Part shown: piece by piece, positions 40,801-47,045 of the stretch
Layout of the letters: the number at the start of each line of letters is the position of its first letter
Position numbering within the stretch: the first letter of the stretch is position 1
Origin: a virus
Reading direction: 5' to 3' (one strand)
IMG/VR virus record: IMGVR_UViG_3300017917_000927
Coordinates: 1 to 51,271 of that record
DNA: 51,271 bases
Notes under the pieces: generated by a model
What the model saw: the letters and a program-made list of their open reading frames with translations, nothing else
The model's database searches: none
Told to the model about the DNA's origin: nothing
Made by a program: the position numbers and the translations under genes

Positions 40801-41604
40801 TTCACGTGCTTCTAATACTAATTCTTCAGCACGTCTTAGTGCTGCTTCAAGTGTACGGTAAGCATAAGCAAGAGCTCGCCCTTGTAGAGCTTTTGATACA
40901 CCTGGGCGGTCGTCCTCGCCCGATGTTGCAACATACAAGTTTACAGAACTACCAAACGCTGCGTTATCAACATAGCGTTTTGTGGCAGCAACTAAACCGC
41001 CATATAATTCGTCATCATCTGGTTCTGGATCTCTTGATAAAATCAACGGACCGCTCATACGACCAAATGCTGAATTTACATTTCCAGTTTCTGGATCTAT
41101 TGCATTTACACCAGCTCGAGCAATTTTTGTATCAGCATAGTTTTTATTAACTGCTTCGTGTTTAAAAATTGGCTGTAATGGTATTGAAGTAGTACCAAGA
41201 TCAAAAATTCTATATTGTGTTCCGCCTGATCTAGCTGATAAATTTCCACCTAGTTGTGGAGTAGTATCTGCTGAAATTTCAGCAAAGTCAGCATTAAGAG
41301 TAATTTCATTAGGATTTGAAGAAAAGTCAATACTAATGCCGTTTCCGGGTCTAAGTTGTTTAAATGTTAATCCTGATTCAGTATTGTTTACTGTAACTAA
41401 CGGAGTAGCATTAGTGGCACTGTCGTTTTGGCCTACATATGTATTTGGTGTGTCGTCGAGCGCAATAAATGTTAACTTTTCGCCAAGCCCTAATGAGCTG
41501 TATAATTCGCGGAAATTATCGTTAACCTTACGGAACGAGTCACGTATACTATCACCGGTACCGTCATTACCAACCGTACCAATATCAATAATCTTTCTTG
41601 CCAT
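34840..41604 (-). CDS. Giant tail-fibre/tailspike-like protein (2254 residues)
   Basis: 2254 residues, the largest gene in the window. The N-terminus IIDIGTVGNDGTGDSIRDSF then RKVNDNFRELYSSLGL is the clearest copy of the docking module. Around residues 550-590, VESGEYYENYPLKVPQNCSI then VGDEFRRCIIRPRPG looks like a right-handed beta-helix entry typical of pectin-lyase-like tailspikes. A long run of repetitive beta segments follows. The last 130 residues, YSADLAEYYEGDKDYPVGTV then LVFGGD and VAGVVSNTAAF, resemble the chaperone/autoprocessing-type C-terminal domain (Peptidase_G2-like) found on phage fibres. It may be cleaved after trimerisation. It is probably the main adhesin. Confidence 0.85.
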   Translation of the reverse strand: MARKIIDIGTVGNDGTGDSIRDSFRKVNDNFRELYSSLGLGEKLTFIALDDTPNTYVGQNDSATNATPLVTVNNTESGLTFKQLRPGNGISIDFSSNPNEITLNADFAEISADTTPQLGGNLSARSGGTQYRIFDLGTTSIPLQPIFKHEAVNKNYADTKIARAGVNAIDPETGNVNSAFGRMSGPLILSRDPEPDDDELYGGLVAATKRYVDNAAFGSSVNLYVATSGEDDRPGVSKALQGRALAYAYRTLEAALRRAEELVLEAREEIGPYKKVLTYNNGASECTLNAITTSPTSGTGFIGAVRMSVDVATLNSIGTNYYPGDILKVVGGTPTSVGSECFIEVLTTNTTPGNIVTYRINSTGSYTSLPGSSNVATEITTSAAPVGVARTNTATFDLTYKVNSVSITNGGTGYSLVSVRITGGGGSGAFGTAVVAGGIVTSITITDRGTGFTSIPTLTVDLPRFTIKTEGYRTDYTGDVSTNTPEAIRGRDIREGLYLRGETTGALAQILSHSGQLDSDGNEIFDVDIKFGAFEIDEVISYGDVSKNIQISILVESGEYYENYPLKVPQNCSIVGDEFRRCIIRPRPGTSSSPWAFQKFRRDLTVDGLTTASDLYGYHYLLDSSAPVYPKINNKGDFDSAAALLDLNRSFIQEEIIAWMNYNITNSVTPFSPTFDYNEALCKRDAGLIVDAIVFDLKYGDYNRTVSAALKYYQSASALVAITSQLSQYLAVLTKLDSLMQSIIDNTAITTVYQTLYPQVIDSAYQSESGADAVITALVQAIKDIIDESGPGYGSVNQPKENQDMDVFLANDAVRWQAISCQDHGGFMGVLDPTGQILAKSPYFQECASFSRSIDAQTFAGGMFVDGFAGNLQFKHSASDGTFTRLSVTNLDRFPALPASFLVDDTVYRVNYVRDFVYSPSGSTATFVLDETTPFTRSAGAQTCTVSSGSPAVITKTDHRLQAGSIIVFSSTGTLPNGIQANKEYYVTGDGLTNNTFNITATFGSIVKVNTTSTGTGTISYQRTYELLMPGNRSMLANDFTQINDMGYGAIAQNGGLIELVSMFTYYCYISYYSLNGGQIRSVGGSSAHGIYALVAEGADPLEVPTPTTVYEDFSQKVKCYYPSPSFANTVGGLFIYVYKYDYTPTANAELEIDHGGIIYRYPVTSVSTADLPAGVARLNLSAGTGAADSEGLYDDVANDVVMTLRQNGQIILTGDLAEVAVRPSTGLKLRETEDTVYRVLQFSSYIDSNGPYEVLISNGSPAVLNVLATVTTIDTNVCTTSQNHKLRVGDQFIPTSTANGFGQGTPYYVISVPEYNQFTVSTSPGGSVHALVNGTGLSIKGKKTHKLLENYTVSFLTSGALPSPLVSGTTYYVISDGLTNTDFSISATRSGNVINTTTAGSGIHTYALEGLTKTNLRENYNYVDLTLWQPGEFISTTPTGTTCTITVGAPTEINLNTHGFNAGDVIKFTVSSGGSLPTGMSTLYNYHVLSTGLGANVFRISLTPGGTAVDTSGTTVGTVKVGKVTGRAGDSSFAVVPVGSLEISRVDGSKFMFKGEEYIITDYEPETVTNEPYARVNLSRPLVDSVIAYGSSYTVKSAVPIRSNGATGSLTIRISLTRVTSHDLLEIGTGSYADTNYPKEIYGQSVNALNEDTETDERDVGRVFYVTTDQYGNFKVGPYFKVDQGTGTVTFSSSIALSNLDGIGFKRGVPVSEFSTDSAFTDNATDTVPTENATRIYIERRLGLTHDGAPVTSSQLIPTVSGGYMSLDGQLAMKASMNLDNNKIINLTDATNPQDAVNLRSLTWNNFQNFSGNNVDASDLLVFTGVGNSSVNATVIGDVTFNLTTGVDSALNQIDVQINPDTIINADIKSDAAIVQSKLAMNAATTRANAAGITQADRGLSSFDSAIFTVTDGWVTLKDNGTTLAELEQIGTKKVLGNATLGTANVAQVDFSTVVNDGLGIKKSQYSSTGFLRRTSSGSNTSDADYTMIEAAAGTAAAPEVSKLIIRDSNGDFGARVADLSQIKIDNNLTLDSSTTATGGFIRLYGFGSAGGVLVSSGSLAADKVTYYDNDAHSFRTQNGLSAAPITASSIQVTAITTGGNTTAGTITGRWTLTGTSPNESRLQATYSADLAEYYEGDKDYPVGTVLVFGGDKEVTVTNQQGDKRVAGVVSNTAAFVMYDACPGFKNLVALQGRVPCRVVGKIRKGDMLVTARTPGVAIAGGDDVKVGTVVGKALQDYDSDHIGTIEIAVGRT

Positions 41605-41622
41605 AGTTTAAAATCCTAGATT

Positions 41623-41634
41623 GAGCAATTGCTC
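41623..41634. repeat. 12-base perfect palindrome GAGCAATTGCTC
   Basis: A perfect 12-bp palindrome in the 73-base divergent gap between the giant fibre gene and the plus-strand zinc-ribbon gene, 3 bases from a GCTAAATA motif. It is a candidate operator for a dimeric repressor. A chance palindrome of this length in a short gap is unlikely but not excluded. Confidence 0.35.
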
Positions 41635-41637
41635 TAG

Positions 41638-41645
41638 TATTTAGC
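41638..41645 (-). promoter_or_regulatory. Late-promoter-like GCTAAATA before the giant fibre gene
   Basis: GCTAAATA on the minus strand, 33 bases before the ATG of the 2254-residue gene, in the divergent gap. Confidence 0.45.
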
Positions 41646-41677
41646 CCAAATTTTTATAAGCCTAATGTAAATACTTG

Positions 41678-41965
41678 ATGTTTCTAAGAACAAGAACAGA
41701 AATTTCCGAGTATACTAGAACTAGTAAGACTGGATTGACTCATACATATAAACGTAACAAAACCATTGCGGTTTTTCGTTGTGATGAATGCGATACAATA
41801 ATTGAACGTGATCTAAAACACGTGGATAAGAAAAGACTAAGCAATAACTATTTTCATTGTTGTGCCAATTGTGATCCTAAAAGATTTGCTCAACGCAAGG
41901 GTGTTGAACAGAAGAAAATATGGGATATGCCAGCTAGTACTACACTACCAGTAGGTAAGTTTTAA
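41678..41965 (+). CDS. Zinc-ribbon-like protein
   Basis: 95 residues, basic. Two CxxC pairs form a likely zinc ribbon: Cys35 and Cys38 in [10 protein letters not shown], and Cys62 and Cys65 in [10 protein letters not shown]. The N-terminal [20 protein letters not shown] and the C-terminal [13 protein letters not shown] match a conserved marine T4-like protein that I recall but whose role is unknown. Nucleic-acid binding is the usual guess. It is on the plus strand, with no clear ribosome binding site and a GTAAATAC motif very close to the ATG. Its stop overlaps the stop of the convergent IscA-like gene by 4 bases. Confidence 0.75.
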   Translation: MFLRTRTEISEYTRTSKTGLTHTYKRNKTIAVFRCDECDTIIERDLKHVDKKRLSNNYFHCCANCDPKRFAQRKGVEQKKIWDMPASTTLPVGKF

Positions 41966-42282
41966 ACTCTAAAACTTTCACCGCAGCCGCAGCGATCTTT
42001 TTCGTTGGGATTTTTAAAATCAAACCCTTCATTAAGACCGTTTTTAATCCAATCCATTTCTATACCGTCTAAGTAAGCTAGACTTTTAGGGTCCACAAAA
42101 ACGTGTACACCGTGACTAATAAAGCTCATATCTTCTGCACTAGGAACGTCTACGTATTCCATAACATAGGCTAAGCCAGAACAGCCGGTAGTTTTTACTC
42201 CTACACGGATTCCTAACCCTTTACCCCTACGTTCTAATTGAAGTTTAACTTTTTCTGCTGCTAGTTCTGTTAGTGTAATCAT
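41962..42282 (-). CDS. iscA: A-type iron-sulfur carrier (IscA-like)
   Basis: 106 residues. The three ligand Cys are Cys34 in [10 protein letters not shown] and Cys98/Cys100 in [10 protein letters not shown], positions almost identical to E. coli IscA (35, 99, 101). The family carries Fe-S clusters or iron. It starts at ATG 42282, just after the stop of the oxygenase-like gene, and not at a TTG inside that gene. Sitting next to a probable non-haem iron oxygenase, it may supply iron to that enzyme, although A-type carriers normally serve Fe-S enzymes. A second carrier lies at 7634-7960. Confidence 0.92.
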   Translation of the reverse strand: MITLTELAAEKVKLQLERRGKGLGIRVGVKTTGCSGLAYVMEYVDVPSAEDMSFISHGVHVFVDPKSLAYLDGIEMDWIKNGLNEGFDFKNPNEKDRCGCGESFRV

Positions 42283-42283
42283 A

Positions 42284-42991
42284 TTAAAAAGTCGCCGATT
42301 TTGATCTTTCAATGGGATTTTGCACCCACTCCATAGGTTTCATTTTAGCAAAAAACACTAATGTAAGCCTAGAATCTTCTTGATTATTGCCAAAGAATAT
42401 ATTTCCTCGATGCCAATCGCTAGCATTATAAACAACTAATCTATTGTATACATTACCTACTTCCATAGTTTGTGTATACGAATTATTATATCGATCTCGC
42501 TGTTTTCTGTAGTATTCTAAATCTAAATCTTCGCCTTGATAAAATTTACGTTTTAGCTCTCTAAATTCCTGCATTTCATCTGGACTAAAGTTGATATCTG
42601 GATTGGCACGATAAATTGAAGTACCGCCAGTAACTGGTGCATCTGGAGTCAAATACACAAGTCCAGCAACTTCCCAATCGGTTTCCGGAACATTATTTTG
42701 ATAGTTTAAATCGTTATGCACCCAACCTTCTTCGTATTTTGATGAAATCATATGAAACATTGATTCAACTTTAAGATTAACGTGATGGATATTAAAATCG
42801 TAAAAAAGTGAAAATATCTTTTGATTAAAGTACCTAGCTAGTCCTGGATCAATTTGATGTAAAAACTTTGATCGAACACCAGGGTAAATTCCATTACCTT
42901 TGGTATACTCAAGACTCAACGCAAGCTGTCGCATCATTGATGGAGTTTCAAAAAAATTATCCACTACAGTTGTCGGAATTCGTTGAGTCAT
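42284..42991 (-). CDS. Probable Fe(II)/2-oxoglutarate-dependent oxygenase
   Basis: 235 residues. The double-stranded beta-helix signature is visible: HxD in [12 protein letters not shown] (His92, Asp94), the strand pair [20 protein letters not shown], the distal His in [13 protein letters not shown] (His194), and a downstream Arg in [10 protein letters not shown] (Arg208) that could bind the 2-oxoglutarate carboxylate. The substrate is unknown. Prolyl, sugar, nucleobase and lipid substrates all occur in such phage enzymes. The ATG at 42991 has only a weak ribosome binding site, and an ATTAAATA motif lies 31 bases upstream. It is coupled to the IscA-like gene. Confidence 0.75.
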   Translation of the reverse strand: MTQRIPTTVVDNFFETPSMMRQLALSLEYTKGNGIYPGVRSKFLHQIDPGLARYFNQKIFSLFYDFNIHHVNLKVESMFHMISSKYEEGWVHNDLNYQNNVPETDWEVAGLVYLTPDAPVTGGTSIYRANPDINFSPDEMQEFRELKRKFYQGEDLDLEYYRKQRDRYNNSYTQTMEVGNVYNRLVVYNASDWHRGNIFFGNNQEDSRLTLVFFAKMKPMEWVQNPIERSKSATF

Positions 42992-43022
42992 TAGTAAACC
43001 TCTAAATAAATATCACTATTGC

Positions 43023-43030
43023 TATTTAAT
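43023..43030 (-). promoter_or_regulatory. Late-promoter-like ATTAAATA (minus) of the divergent pair
   Basis: ATTAAATA on the minus strand, 31 bases before the oxygenase-like ATG, in the 80-base gap with the plus-strand Lys/Ala-rich gene. The facing plus-strand gene has its own copy. Confidence 0.4.
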
Positions 43031-43042
43031 ATAATATACTAT

Positions 43043-43050
43043 GTTAAATA
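43043..43050 (+). promoter_or_regulatory. Late-promoter-like GTTAAATA (plus)
   Basis: GTTAAATA on the plus strand, 21 bases before the ATG of the Lys/Ala-rich gene, with AAGGAGG between. It faces away from the minus-strand copy at 43023-43030. Confidence 0.45.
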
Positions 43051-43071
43051 AAAAAACAAGGAGGAACTTAA

Positions 43072-43326
43072 ATGTTCGGATTTATTAAAAAATTATTTGG
43101 CGGTAATACACAGGCAACAACTGACGATTCAGCAAAGTGCCCATTCAAGGTTGAGTCTAAACCAGAAGTTACAGAACAACCAAGCCCAGTTGCTGTGAAA
43201 GCATCTGAAGCTGCTGTTAAGTCTGTTTCTAAACCGGCTGCTAAGAAAACTGCGCCAAAGAAAAAGGCTGCACCAAGTACAGCCCCAAAACAAGCCAACA
43301 AACCTAAAAAACCAAAGACTAAGTAA
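43072..43326 (+). CDS. Lys/Ala/Pro-rich histone H1-like small protein
   Basis: 84 residues. The first 12 (MFGFIKKLFGGN) form a short amphipathic helix that could touch a membrane. The rest, from about residue 38, is Lys, Ala and Pro-rich with AAKKTAPKKKAA-type repeats, as in histone H1 tails and bacterial nucleoid proteins. It has an excellent AAGGAGG site and a GTTAAATA motif upstream. Its stop overlaps the convergent UV endonuclease stop. DNA or RNA binding is inferred from charge. The hydrophobic start is unusual for a histone-like protein. An ORF on the other strand is a shadow of this gene. Confidence 0.65.
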   Translation: MFGFIKKLFGGNTQATTDDSAKCPFKVESKPEVTEQPSPVAVKASEAAVKSVSKPAAKKTAPKKKAAPSTAPKQANKPKKPKTK

Positions 43327-44341
43327 TTTTTTTAGCTTGTTCGTATAGTGCAAAGCTGGCTAGATTTTTAGCCTTGCTTTCGCACATAATATCAAAGTTG
43401 TCTCTAAAACTCAAAGCCCATTCGTTCACTGCTGTATTCCAGTAGAAGTTAGAGTGTGCTCTGAGTTTTGCTTTTTTGTGTCCGCTTTCTATCAGCGTAC
43501 TAAGACAGGGTGATACGGTTGGGGAATGGTCAGCAAGATGCTCTTCCCGTGACACACTATAATGTATAACAGGCCGCTGACCACGCCAGCTATCAATAAT
43601 CCTTTTAACACGGTCGTCATTTGCTTCAATATATTCTCCTGAATGTATCCAATGGTGATGTATATCTAATACTAGAGCACAATCTTTTGCTAGTTCAATG
43701 CTAGAATCAATGCCCCAGGTCATTTCGTCATTTTCAATAGTTAATGTATTACGAGCTTCGGGAGTCATACGTGCTAGAGCATTACGAATACCTTGTGGAC
43801 CTTGACGACCTGCGATATGCACATTAATTTTAAAGTCTTGAAATGTTTTACCGTAGCCCATCCACCGAGCCATATCTGCGTGATATTCAAATTCTTCTAT
43901 ACTGCGATTTACAATGTCAGGAGTATCAGACGCCAACACGCAAAACTGGCCAGGATGAAAACTAAGGCGAACATTACTCTTGCGAGCCACATTGCCCACT
44001 TGGGCAAATCCTCTTTCGCAAGCGGCTCTAACATCGGGCTCCCGCCAAAACCAGCTCCAAGTAGGCTCAGTGTATACAGGAAGTATATCACTACTGAGTC
44101 GTACCATTCTAAGATCTTCATCTAATTCTCCTACCCTCTCAACTAACAGTCGAGAAGATTCTATATTTTGGTGTAGCAGTGACCATAGCTTTTCTACTGC
44201 TACATCTTTAGTTTGGCGATTAAGCCAAGCTACTGTAGTACTACCGGTGTTGTATTTTTTAGCATCATCTTTAGGTTTGATACCATCTACTTGTCCTGCG
44301 TGATCAATCCATTTACAAGCAAAGCCGATACGTTTAGGCAT
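43319..44341 (-). CDS. uvsE: UV damage endonuclease (UVDE/UvsE family)
   Basis: 340 residues. The TIM-barrel enzyme nicks DNA 5' of UV photoproducts. Family motifs are LSFHPGQFCVLAS, KINVHIAGRQG, LTIENDE, CALVLDIHHHWIHSGEY and VIHYSVSREEHL. These contain the His, Asp and Glu that bind the metal cluster (HPGQ, END, DIHHH). The N-terminus MPKRIGFACKWID is typical. Cyanophages and other marine phages carry it for repair under sunlight. It overlaps the WYL_2-like gene start by 8 bases and converges with the Lys/Ala-rich gene. Confidence 0.95.
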   Translation of the reverse strand: MPKRIGFACKWIDHAGQVDGIKPKDDAKKYNTGSTTVAWLNRQTKDVAVEKLWSLLHQNIESSRLLVERVGELDEDLRMVRLSSDILPVYTEPTWSWFWREPDVRAACERGFAQVGNVARKSNVRLSFHPGQFCVLASDTPDIVNRSIEEFEYHADMARWMGYGKTFQDFKINVHIAGRQGPQGIRNALARMTPEARNTLTIENDEMTWGIDSSIELAKDCALVLDIHHHWIHSGEYIEANDDRVKRIIDSWRGQRPVIHYSVSREEHLADHSPTVSPCLSTLIESGHKKAKLRAHSNFYWNTAVNEWALSFRDNFDIMCESKAKNLASFALYEQAKKIT

Positions 44342-44615
44342 TTTCTTTTACTTTCACTGAAATTAAATTAGCAATACGGAAACTGCGCCACTCTTTTTTA
44401 TCTAAACACCAAACGTTCATTACACCTGGGTTTTCTTTTTTAACTTTTGGAACTTCACCTTCTGCAAGTACTTTTGGCTCAACTGGGGGAATTAACTCAG
44501 CCTTGAGTGTGCAGGGCATAGAACGTACATCGCCATTAATTTTAGTAAACTCAACAACACATTCATTTTTAAGAAGCAGATCGTGTAATGCTTCGGGGGT
44601 AATAGTACAAGTCAT
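44334..44615 (-). CDS. WYL_2/DUF2693-like SH3-type small protein
   Basis: 93 residues. The order CVVEFTKINGDVRSMPCTL, PKVKKENPGVMNVWCLDKKE and WRSFRIANLISVKV matches the Sm/SH3-like WYL_2 family (DUF2693) that I recall in marine T4-like phages. It is a small beta barrel that may bind a nucleic acid or ligand. The ATG at 44615 is the only credible start, because the homologous block begins soon after. The promoter upstream puts the expected +1 on this ATG, so the mRNA is probably leaderless. Confidence 0.8.
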   Translation of the reverse strand: MTCTITPEALHDLLLKNECVVEFTKINGDVRSMPCTLKAELIPPVEPKVLAEGEVPKVKKENPGVMNVWCLDKKEWRSFRIANLISVKVKENA

Positions 44616-44621
44616 ACTACT

Positions 44622-44650
44622 ATTATAACATCGCTAACACCAGTTGTCAA
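44622..44650 (-). promoter_or_regulatory. Perfect-consensus sigma70 promoter, leaderless placement
   Basis: On the minus strand: TTGACA (44650-44645), 17-base spacer, TATAAT (44627-44622), an exact match to the E. coli consensus. The -10 box ends 6 bases before the ATG at 44615, so transcription should start at or within a base of the initiation codon. It lies beside the end of the glycosyltransferase gene. Confidence 0.9.
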
Positions 44651-45440
44651 CTACAAATTTATCCTTAACATCTTGTGGTTTTGGATCACCGTGGAACACA
44701 GTTACAGAACAATCGTGATGTACCTCTACAGAATGATCAACATCTCTAAATGCACGTTTACCATTTATAATGGTTAGTTGTTCTCGTCCGCGAATTTCCC
44801 ATTTATAACTTTGAATCCATTCTCTAGGCCAAAACTTAATTTTATCTTTGCACAATTTCCAAATCCAATCTTGATCACCTTGTAACTTCATAGCCTCTTT
44901 TGGATTAGATTTAAATTGGTCCCAAATATAACTTTGTGTACCGTGATTCCAAGCCATTACACTACTGTTAAGATTTTTCCAATTGGCATAAAATTTTCTA
45001 TTAAAATCGTGAATGCCTAAAAATTCTGTAGGGTGTGCTAGAGCTAACTTATCAATATTGTTATGTATTACAACGTCAAGATCAAAGTACAATACTCTTC
45101 CAACTAGTGGTAATGAATTATCGAACATATGAACTTTGTGCCACCAACCTTTTTGATAGTTTGCATTGGGCTGCACAATACTGCGAACACCGTCTATGGG
45201 ATGTTGATCATCCGTTAGACATACAAATTCATATGGAACGGTAAGATGTCTCTTAACCATATTTCGTAATCGTTCGACATACTCACGACCGTATCGATTA
45301 CCAAATCGCACACACAGGACTGTGATTTTATGATCTGTGGAAATACTAGCCAAAGCCTTTCTATTTTCTTTTGCTGCCTTGGCTTCTCGTTTAATTCTTT
45401 TGCGTTCTTCTTTAGTTAAATTTTCGTTTAACGATTCCAT
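44634..45440 (-). CDS. Glycosyltransferase (GT-A, DxD type)
   Basis: 268 residues. A GT-A fold is indicated by [20 protein letters not shown] near the start of the domain (about 38-57), VCLTDDQHP, and the DxD motif in [13 protein letters not shown] (about 120-132), which binds the metal and nucleotide sugar. [10 protein letters not shown] and LQGDQDWIW complete the usual order (compare GT8-type and DUF6625-type enzymes). The N-terminal 30 residues are a charged helix. It probably modifies host or phage glycans. The ATG at 45440 overlaps KdsA by 29 bases, so expression is linked to Kdo synthesis. Confidence 0.82.
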   Translation of the reverse strand: MESLNENLTKEERKRIKREAKAAKENRKALASISTDHKITVLCVRFGNRYGREYVERLRNMVKRHLTVPYEFVCLTDDQHPIDGVRSIVQPNANYQKGWWHKVHMFDNSLPLVGRVLYFDLDVVIHNNIDKLALAHPTEFLGIHDFNRKFYANWKNLNSSVMAWNHGTQSYIWDQFKSNPKEAMKLQGDQDWIWKLCKDKIKFWPREWIQSYKWEIRGREQLTIINGKRAFRDVDHSVEVHHDCSVTVFHGDPKPQDVKDKFVVDNWC

Positions 45441-46245
45441 CAATGGCTACCAACTCTTCTAAAATATTTTTAAGGTTATCTAATTTAACCATATTAGGAC
45501 CGTCGCTAGGAGCACAGTCGGGATTTTCGTGAGTTTCCATAAACACACCAGCTACACATCCGGTAGCTACAGCGGCCCTCGCCAAGTAGGGCACCATTTC
45601 GCGGTCTCCGCCAGACACTTGTCCCAAACCTCCAGGTTGCTGTACAGAATGTGTAGCATCAAAGATAACGGGATAACCAGACTGTGCCATAAGAGGCAGA
45701 CTACGCATATCCACAACAAGATTATTGTATCCAAATGTATATCCTCTTTCGCATAACATAATACGCTCATTGCCTGTGGATGCAATCTTTGCCGCAACGT
45801 TTTTCATATCGTGCGGTGCTAAAAATTGTCCTTTCTTAACATTAACAGCAAGACCAGTTTGTCCTGCGGCTAACAGCAAATCTGTTTGACGACATAAGAA
45901 TGCAGGAATTTGCAATATATCAACTCCGGCATCAGCAACAATACTGGCCTGATATGATTCGTGAATGTCTGTTAAAATAGGAATACCAAACTCGTGTTTG
46001 ATAGAGTTTAATACTTTAAGACCTTCGTCGATTCCGATGCCACGCTGTGTACCAATACTAGATCGATTAGCTTTATCAAAACTACTTTTATAAACTAATC
46101 CAATACCTAACGAATCACAAATTTCTTTGATACGTCCGGCTGTTTGTTCTGCGTGATCGAGACTTTCTATTTGACAAGGGCCAGCAATAAGAAAAAATGG
46201 ATTCTTATTACTGACTGATATTTGATGAATGTTAAATGTGCGCAT
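45412..46245 (-). CDS. kdsA: 3-deoxy-D-manno-octulosonate 8-phosphate synthase (KdsA)
   Basis: 277 residues, full length (E. coli KdsA has 284). It condenses phosphoenolpyruvate and arabinose 5-phosphate to Kdo 8-phosphate, the precursor of the inner LPS core. Visible motifs are [17 protein letters not shown] (18-34), [12 protein letters not shown] with the KANRSS PEP-binding segment, [32 protein letters not shown], and [12 protein letters not shown]. Catalytic residues are intact, so activity is likely. LPS-type enzymes are unusual in phages and point to remodelling of the surface of a Gram-negative host. A GGTAAATA motif lies 5 bases before the ATG. Confidence 0.96.
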   Translation of the reverse strand: MRTFNIHQISVSNKNPFFLIAGPCQIESLDHAEQTAGRIKEICDSLGIGLVYKSSFDKANRSSIGTQRGIGIDEGLKVLNSIKHEFGIPILTDIHESYQASIVADAGVDILQIPAFLCRQTDLLLAAGQTGLAVNVKKGQFLAPHDMKNVAAKIASTGNERIMLCERGYTFGYNNLVVDMRSLPLMAQSGYPVIFDATHSVQQPGGLGQVSGGDREMVPYLARAAVATGCVAGVFMETHENPDCAPSDGPNMVKLDNLKNILEELVAIDGIVKRKFN

Positions 46246-46250
46246 AGAAC

Positions 46251-46258
46251 TATTTACC
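46251..46258 (-). promoter_or_regulatory. Late-promoter-like GGTAAATA directly before kdsA
   Basis: GGTAAATA on the minus strand, 5 bases before the kdsA ATG and overlapping the stop of the upstream membrane gene. If used, the message would be leaderless. Confidence 0.3.
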
Positions 46259-46433
46259 AGTGCCTAACAACTCCAGCAACAATAAAGAAGTTTGTTATGA
46301 TATAGATGCCCACTATCACTGTACGAACAAGTGCTACACGATCTGCTTCATTATCGGTAGCACCAGCTTTTTCACCTAGGGCCTTTGCCCATATTCGCCA
46401 AAGTTTAGCCTTCGTAGACTGCTGAGTTTGCAT
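46254..46433 (-). CDS. Small conserved single-pass membrane protein
   Basis: 59 residues. The motif [15 protein letters not shown] is followed by [20 protein letters not shown] and a hydrophobic end [14 protein letters not shown] recall this small protein in cyanophages and pelagiphages, where its function is unknown. The C-terminal 22 residues are the likely membrane anchor. The ATG at 46433 is chosen because the upstream part reads through the end of queD. It overlaps queD by 29 bases and is followed closely by kdsA. Confidence 0.7.
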   Translation of the reverse strand: MQTQQSTKAKLWRIWAKALGEKAGATDNEADRVALVRTVIVGIYIITNFFIVAGVVRHW

Positions 46434-46944
46434 TATGTTCAAATACTTCCACTGAACGTAACTTAACACCTTGTCCTACTGGATAGCGGCAATTAAATTC
46501 TTTTAGAGTAGTGCCGTCCTGTGCAACAAGGAACCAAGAATTACCTGCTTGGAATGCCTTAAGAATATTTTCCATAGTTTTATAAGCAAGTTCTGAAAAC
46601 TTTTCACAGCCAACGGCTTCTACAATACGAATATCGCATACTCCGCCTTGATCTTGTAAGCCAAGTTCAGCCATCTTCTTAAACATATCTAGATGAGGAT
46701 CATCGGCACCAATCACTAGCGTGTGATCAAACATATATTCACTCCATTCTTTAAATGCTTTGAGTCCACCAAAGTCCATAACCCAGTTACGGTCGTCTAA
46801 TGTTTCTGATTCAAATATTAGTTTGATACCGATTGAGTATCCGTGTAGTAACGAGCAATGTGAATGGGTACTACGCCATTGTCTAAAACAGCAGCTTAAA
46901 CCGCGATCGTTACCGTAAGTTTTTGTTGAAATATATTTTGCCAT
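46405..46944 (-). CDS. queD: QueD/6-pyruvoyl-tetrahydropterin synthase-like enzyme
   Basis: 179 residues. The T-fold enzyme makes 6-carboxytetrahydropterin in queuosine and 7-deazaguanine synthesis. Visible are THSHCSLLHGYSI (residues 26-38) with the catalytic Cys30 and zinc His27, His29 or His34, MFDHTLVIG (71-79) with the Asp-His pair, and VEAVGCEKFSELAYKTM with the pterin-binding Glu. The second His of the usual HGH is Tyr (HGY), a variant I recall in a subfamily with CRQWR-THSHC. No queC, queE or folE is visible in the window. The mRNA leader is about 95 bases and carries a structured region. Confidence 0.9.
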   Translation of the reverse strand: MAKYISTKTYGNDRGLSCCFRQWRSTHSHCSLLHGYSIGIKLIFESETLDDRNWVMDFGGLKAFKEWSEYMFDHTLVIGADDPHLDMFKKMAELGLQDQGGVCDIRIVEAVGCEKFSELAYKTMENILKAFQAGNSWFLVAQDGTTLKEFNCRYPVGQGVKLRSVEVFEHNANSAVYEG

Positions 46945-46977
46945 CTCTAGTCTCCTTTAATGAATGAGCAAGTTTGA

Positions 46978-47021
46978 TGACTGCAGAATTTTTATAGAGG
47001 GATGATGCCATAGAGTCCTCT
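46978..47021 (-). promoter_or_regulatory. Possible preQ1-I-like riboswitch in the queD leader
   Basis: On the minus strand, AGAGG (47021-47017) pairs with CCTCT (47000-46996) around a 16-base loop. The 3' side continues CCCTCTATAAAAA, the same string as in the Bacillus queC preQ1-I aptamer as I remember it. A short pseudoknot (GCA in the loop with TGC after the A-rich strand) is possible. The loop is 4 bases longer than usual and the tail is not an exact match. A 15-codon open frame (47039-46992) spans the same bases and offers an alternative leader-peptide reading. Confidence 0.3.
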
Positions 47022-47045
47022 TAGTGCCTGTGTGTTCATTTAACT

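Noticed and set aside
40755-41150. A 131-codon plus-strand frame with many His and Leu
   Set aside because: It is the antisense of the conserved N-terminal part of the 2254-residue protein; composition is atypical of real proteins here.
43319-43340. Possible terminator at the Lys/Ala-rich gene and UV endonuclease convergence
   Set aside because: Only a 4-bp CTAA/TTAG stem with a T-rich loop; not convincing.
45050-45082. Promoter-like TTGACG and TATTGA inside the glycosyltransferase gene
   Set aside because: Weak -10 and no downstream gene that needs it; a stronger promoter lies just before the next gene.
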